From: Rhynchopus sp. YZ270_cl-10
Taxonomy: Eukaryota; Euglenozoa; Diplonemea; Diplonemida; Diplonemidae
NCBI GenBank assembly: GCA_964035575.1
Contig: OZ037922.1
Location: 62,001 to 126,000, forward strand
DNA: 64,000 nucleotides
Direction of reading: 5' to 3'
The translations under genes and the position numbers were made by a program. The notes below the pieces were generated by a model. The model was not told the DNA's origin and did not search any database. It was given only the letters and a program-made list of their open reading frames with translations. Each line of letters starts with the position of its first letter. Positions within the stretch are counted from its first letter, which is position 1. Positions 60,542 to 64,000 of the stretch are shown here, piece by piece.

Positions 60542-61054
60542 GATTTGATGTTTGTTGCGTACTTGGTATTTTTTATTTCAGGAGCACCACTATCCCTGAA
60601 AAGAGAGGAGTAGGGGAGAAAGGGAGAAAGGGAGAAAGGGGCTGAATGGTTTATATATGGATGTGTTTGCCAGTGGGGGCGTGGGGGGTCTTGTCGTCTG
60701 ACAGGGTATCGATAGTGAGAAGTAGTGCATAGTTCTCTGTCAATTTCTGATAAAATAAAATGGATGATTTGTGGGATGGAGTGAAAAATACGGAAGTAAC
60801 AAAGTGGAATGGCATGAAGCATGCAAGCGGAATGTGAAGTGAGGTGAAGTGAAGTAAAGAGAGTTGACGTGAAGGGCACGCAGAGAGCACAAAAGAAACT
60901 GTGCCCTTGATCCGACCCCAAAGAAGTGTCCAATGAAGGTGGGTGGTACAGTGGGGATGATTTCTTGCTCACTCAACAAAACACTACTCGACCCGCCCAA
61001 ACACACAGAATAATCCTAACACCCCAATTCCCACTCCCGCTTTCTTTACTGCCC
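60542..61054. other. Intergenic spacer between SENP-like and LRR genes
   Basis: Holds the SENP-like leader and the LRR gene's 3' flank. No gene seen. Confidence 0.5.
60596..60641 (-). promoter_or_regulatory. Pyrimidine tract plus CAG upstream of the SENP-like gene
   Basis: Minus strand has three CCCTTTCT-type repeats, then CTCCTCTCTTTTCAG. A textbook 3' splice-site layout with no coding exon upstream, ~55 bases before the ATG. Confidence 0.5.
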
Positions 61055-62419
61055 CTAAAAACCAACGTCACCTAGTCTGCTGCGTACAACGTTGCTACAC
61101 TTGTCCATTCCGTCGACTTTCGACAATGGGCAGGAGGAGAGAAAATCATTACCAATCGTGGTGACTGCTTGCAGGCCGGTGAAGTCCACTTCCGACAACG
61201 ATGTGTAGGAGAGAAACTCGTCACCAATCGTGGTGACTGCTTGCAGGCCGGTGAAGTCCACTTTCGACAACGATGTGCAGTAGGAGAGAAACTCGTCACC
61301 AATCGTGGTGACTGCTTGCAGGCCGGTGAAGTCCACTTTCGACAACCTTCTGCAGGAGCAGAGAAACCTGTCACCAATCGTGGTGACTGCTTGCAGGCCG
61401 GTGAAGTCCACTTCCGACAACGATGTGCAGGAGAGAAACTCGCCACCAATCGTGGTGACTGCTTGCAGGCCGGTGAAGTCCACTTTCGACAACGATGTGC
61501 AGGAGCAGAGAAACCTGTCACCAATCGTGGTGACTGCTTGCAGGCCGGTGAAGTCCACTTTCGACAACGATGTGCAGTTGAAGAGAAACCTGTCACCAAT
61601 CGTGGTGACTGCTTGCAGGCCGGTGAAGTCCACTTCCGACAACGATGTGTAGGAGAGAAACTCGTCACCAATCGTGGTGACTGCTTGCAGGCCGGTGAAG
61701 TCCACTTTCGACAACGTTCTGCAGTTGAAGAGAAACCTGTCACCAATCGTGGTGACTGCTTGCAGGCCGGTGAAGTCCACTTTCGACAACGACGTGCAGT
61801 TGAAGAGAAACCTGTCACCAATCGTGGTGACTGCTTGCAGGCCGGTGAAGTCCACTTCCGACAACGATGTGTAGGAGAGAAACTCGTCACCAATCGTGGT
61901 GACTGCTTGCAGGCCGGTGAAGTCCACTTTCGACAACGTTCTGCAGTTGAAGAGAAACCTGTCACCAATCGTGGTGACGCAGGGTAATGCAGGCAGGTAC
62001 AGTGTGATGCCACAGTTGTCATCCACATTGGGTACGCGACTGAAACCAATACACGTTACGTCACTACGTGAGAAGAAGTCTTCTGGAATCTCAGTCACAA
62101 CTTCTGCCTGAAGAAGCAAGCTGGCCACCTTCGGATCCTCCACCTGCTGCAACCTTTCTGCTGTGATGTTTGTCTCACCCAATGCATGAAGAGCTGATAT
62201 GGCTTCGTACTTCATCGTTTTCGTCAACACGACTATGTCTCCAGCACTCAGTTCTGTGATGTCCTCTCCTTCCTCCTTCCCTCCGAAACCCATGCGGAAG
62301 CTGTCTTCGCACAACCCTGTTGCAGACGCCACCTTCTGCCGCATCGCCTCCGTTGTGTCGTTCTCACCCACCTCAATCACGAATTTGTTTTCATCATATC
62401 CCTGCACATACAGTTCCAT
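61055..62419 (-). CDS. Ubiquitin-like/BspA-LRR protein with 11 near-identical repeats
   Basis: 454 residues from MELYVQGYDENKFVIEVGE. The ubiquitin-like domain and linker (MRQKVASATGLCEDSFRMGF, EDITELSAGDIVVL, SALHALGETNITAERLQQVE) are clearly the same family as the 40.5-47.5 kb array. The LRR part is a run of eleven nearly identical 24-25-residue units, S(K/E)VDFTGLQAVTTIGD.FL, far more uniform than in the array, so it has expanded or been homogenised recently. The C-terminus (CSNVVRSRLGDVGF) lacks the CSVS motif. A pyrimidine tract plus ACAACAG precedes the ATG. Confidence 0.87.
   Translation of the reverse strand: MELYVQGYDENKFVIEVGENDTTEAMRQKVASATGLCEDSFRMGFGGKEEGEDITELSAGDIVVLTKTMKYEAISALHALGETNITAERLQQVEDPKVASLLLQAEVVTEIPEDFFSRSDVTCIGFSRVPNVDDNCGITLYLPALPCVTTIGDRFLFNCRTLSKVDFTGLQAVTTIGDEFLSYTSLSEVDFTGLQAVTTIGDRFLFNCTSLSKVDFTGLQAVTTIGDRFLFNCRTLSKVDFTGLQAVTTIGDEFLSYTSLSEVDFTGLQAVTTIGDRFLFNCTSLSKVDFTGLQAVTTIGDRFLCSCTSLSKVDFTGLQAVTTIGGEFLSCTSLSEVDFTGLQAVTTIGDRFLCSCRRLSKVDFTGLQAVTTIGDEFLSYCTSLSKVDFTGLQAVTTIGDEFLSYTSLSEVDFTGLQAVTTIGNDFLSSCPLSKVDGMDKCSNVVRSRLGDVGF
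61150..61980 (-). repeat. Homogeneous 72/75-bp tandem repeat coding LRRs
   Basis: Eleven units with a shared GTGACTGCTTGCAGGCCGGT core (plus strand). Units of 72 and 75 bp alternate irregularly. Confidence 0.95.
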
Positions 62420-62440
62420 TGTTTCGAGTGAAGTGTTGCT

Positions 62441-62486
62441 CTGTTGTGGGGTAAGTGTTGAGAAGGAGGAGGAGGAGGAGGAGGCA
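62441..62486 (-). promoter_or_regulatory. CCT-repeat pyrimidine tract plus AG before the 61-kb LRR gene
   Basis: Minus strand has (CCT)n, then CTTCTCAACACTTACCCCAC, then AACAG about 22 bases before the ATG. Confidence 0.45.
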
Positions 62487-63161
62487 AGATACAACAAAAT
62501 GGGGAGATAACATGCTCGAGAGACTCGGGGCTGGCAAAGGAGAACTCTGTGGGATACAGAGGGGAGAAGTTCACCAAAAGCCAGCCCAATACCACCGAGA
62601 ACTTCACCTTCGGTTACCCTTACAGGGGGGGGTGAAGGAAGGTTGTTGAAAAAAGAGGGGGACTTTCTTGATCGTCTATACTATTGGAGTGCAGTTGCCT
62701 CAGTTGTGTTGGCGTCGTGCAATCTCCACTTTTCTCCTTTGTAGTTAGGATCATAGAACGGAATGCGCCATGAGTGGGTATTAACACAACCCAAACTCAT
62801 CCTGTGTGGGGTGGGTGTATTGTGTGTCATGTGTGCCCCACCTAGGAGGGTTGTTGGTGTGGCCGAACATTGCAAGGAATGAAATAGAAACTTAACACTC
62901 ATCGCACGAGAAAACCCCATGGGAGAGGTGAAACCCACACCACCTCGACCTGTTTTGGTGAGGAGTGGCTTCTGCAGAGCGGTTCGTCCCGCAGCAGAGA
63001 ACCGCAAAAGTGTGTTCAAATGATTTGTTTCTATTTCCTTTTTCATTGCATGAGGTGACATAAGTTGACTGTCTGAGTTGTGTGGGACAGAGAAAGAGAG
63101 AGGGTGAGGGAGAGAGGGAGATCAGAAAGTTTCGTTTTTTTTTTTTTTTTTTTTTTTTTTG
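62487..63161. other. Intergenic spacer with family B repeat
   Basis: Family B copy at 62683-62730; a 26-T run at about 63135-63160 abuts the hAT element. No gene seen. Confidence 0.55.
62683..62730 (-). repeat. Family B short repeat, copy 3
   Basis: TTGGAGTGCAGTTGCCTCAG, TTGTGTTGGCGTCGTGCAAT, CTCCACT; the TTGC/GCAA and AGTG/CACT pairings are kept. Confidence 0.68.
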
Positions 63162-63169
63162 CATTGTGG

Positions 63170-63658
63170 CAGCCCCTCCGCTACGTTTTCAGATTTTTTT
63201 TGAGTTCTGTTGCGGGTGTTTTTTTTTCACCCTGCGCCAGTGTCTTATCCAGGGATTCAGATTTCCAAATAGGGGGTCAGCTGTTTTTGTGCCCAAAAAT
63301 TTTTCAGCACTGCTGACCAGGGACATTGGGAACATAGGGAACTGTATTTTTTTTTTTTGCGAAGCAAAAAAAAAATCAAACAAATGGCGCCGCAGGCGAA
63401 AAAAAATTTAGGGAAGAGTGTAAAAATCTAGCTTTTTACAGCACAGAGTCACACATCGAATCCTTTTTTGCGGAGCAAAAAAGGAAAAATGGCGCCGCAG
63501 GCAAAAAAAAATTGAGGTACAGCCTGGATGGTGCGGTCAGCAACCCAGTTCCCCATGGTACTCTCGTGGTTCAACCATGGTTTTTTTTTTTTTTTTTTTG
63601 AAAATTTTCAGACTTCTGTTGCGCCGCAACAGAACTTTATACGGTAGCGGAGCCCCTG
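63170..63658. mobile_element. Non-autonomous hAT-type element, 8-bp target duplication CATTGTGG
   Basis: Ends CAGCCCCTCCGCTAC and (inverse) CAGGGGCTCCGCTAC are flanked by exact CATTGTGG at 63162-63169 and 63659-63666. Its interior (TGGCGCCGCAGGC twice, TCGTGGTTCAACCATGG, CCAGTGTCTTATCCAGG) matches the 34.8-kb element in inverted orientation. No transposase frame. Confidence 0.9.
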
Positions 63659-63666
63659 CATTGTGG

Positions 63667-64000
63667 GCAGGCTATTATATACGATTTTTTTCCTTACCAA
63701 AAGTGCAAAAAAAGTGAGGTTGCTGTTGGAGGCACGGAGGGGCTTTTTTGGAAGAAATGAACTTAAGATTGAAGTATCATCGTTGTACTGCCCAGGGAGG
63801 GTTCCCGGCCACCGGCTAGTTTCCTAGGGCCTTATGGCTTCTGGCTAGGGCTCCTGCAGGTCCCTCCACACATGTACCGTGCCTGACTTCAGCACCCAGG
63901 GTAGCATTCCCAGCACCTTTCACCCCTTCAGGAGGAGTGCCACAAAGGGCACCCGGATGCAATTTTCCACGTCCATATCAGGACGTGGCTCTATTTCTTT
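63667..64000. other. Right edge, unassigned GC-richer sequence
   Basis: From about 63720 GC content rises. The minus strand has short protein-like stretches with stops. Possibly a transposon remnant or the edge of a gene; nothing recognised. Confidence 0.3.

Noticed and set aside
61169-61987. A 272-codon plus-strand repetitive frame
   Set aside because: Antisense shadow of the homogeneous LRR repeat.
1-64000. tRNA, rRNA, U6 or spliced-leader RNA genes
   Set aside because: I looked for A/B box pairs, U6-like and leader-like sequences and saw none I could support. A covariance search would be decisive.

Overview
This window comes from a eukaryote, most likely a flagellated protist. Six host genes have typical eukaryotic functions: COP9 signalosome subunit 2, a SUMO/NEDD8-type protease, ALG10, PGM2, an LMBR1-like membrane protein and a CEP164-like WW protein. 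Three genes can be spliced to the exact base through short GT-AG introns (donors GTATG/GTACG, acceptors usually CACAG); a kelch gene and a polyQ gene also splice cleanly. All host genes found between 24.7 kb and 62.4 kb lie on the minus strand. Several start codons are preceded by a long pyrimidine tract followed by AG. One-way gene arrays, trans-splice-like leaders and cis introns together suggest a euglenozoan (diplonemid- or euglenid-like). That is inference; no spliced-leader gene is in the window.

Layout. 1-10.6 kb: two long non-LTR retrotransposons, head to tail on the minus strand. The left one is a single open frame running off the window edge, with an OTU-like protease, zinc finger, reverse transcriptase, restriction-like endonuclease and a second OTU-like domain. 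The right one has OTU, zinc finger and RT in one frame and an unfamiliar second ORF in the -1 frame. 11.4-13.0 kb: two minisatellites, one of exactly 91 copies of a 13-bp unit. 13.0-24.7 kb: gene-poor, AT-rich DNA with nested DNA transposons (16.3-18.3 kb) and many small dispersed repeats. 24.7-40 kb: CCCH zinc finger, CEP164-like, CSN2, polyQ, kelch, coiled-coil, ubiquitin-like/LRR and ALG10 genes. 40.4-48.0 kb: a tandem array of four ubiquitin-like/LRR genes. 48.1-62.4 kb: PGM2, a LINE fragment, LMBR1-like, TPR-like, a ~3-kb TIR element, a SENP-like protease and a sixth ubiquitin-like/LRR gene. 62.4-64 kb: spacer with a hAT-type element.

Most notable. (1) A family of six proteins joining an N-terminal ubiquitin-like domain to BspA-type 25-residue leucine-rich repeats. 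The four array members differ by whole repeats (7, 8, 10, 11) and all end in a CaaX-like Cys-Ser-Val-Ser. (2) A LINE with two OTU-like domains. (3) Several small dispersed repeats that keep a stem-loop while the sequence changes; some lie inside introns or at what looks like a LINE 3' tail. (4) Three non-autonomous hAT elements, each with an exact 8-bp target duplication.
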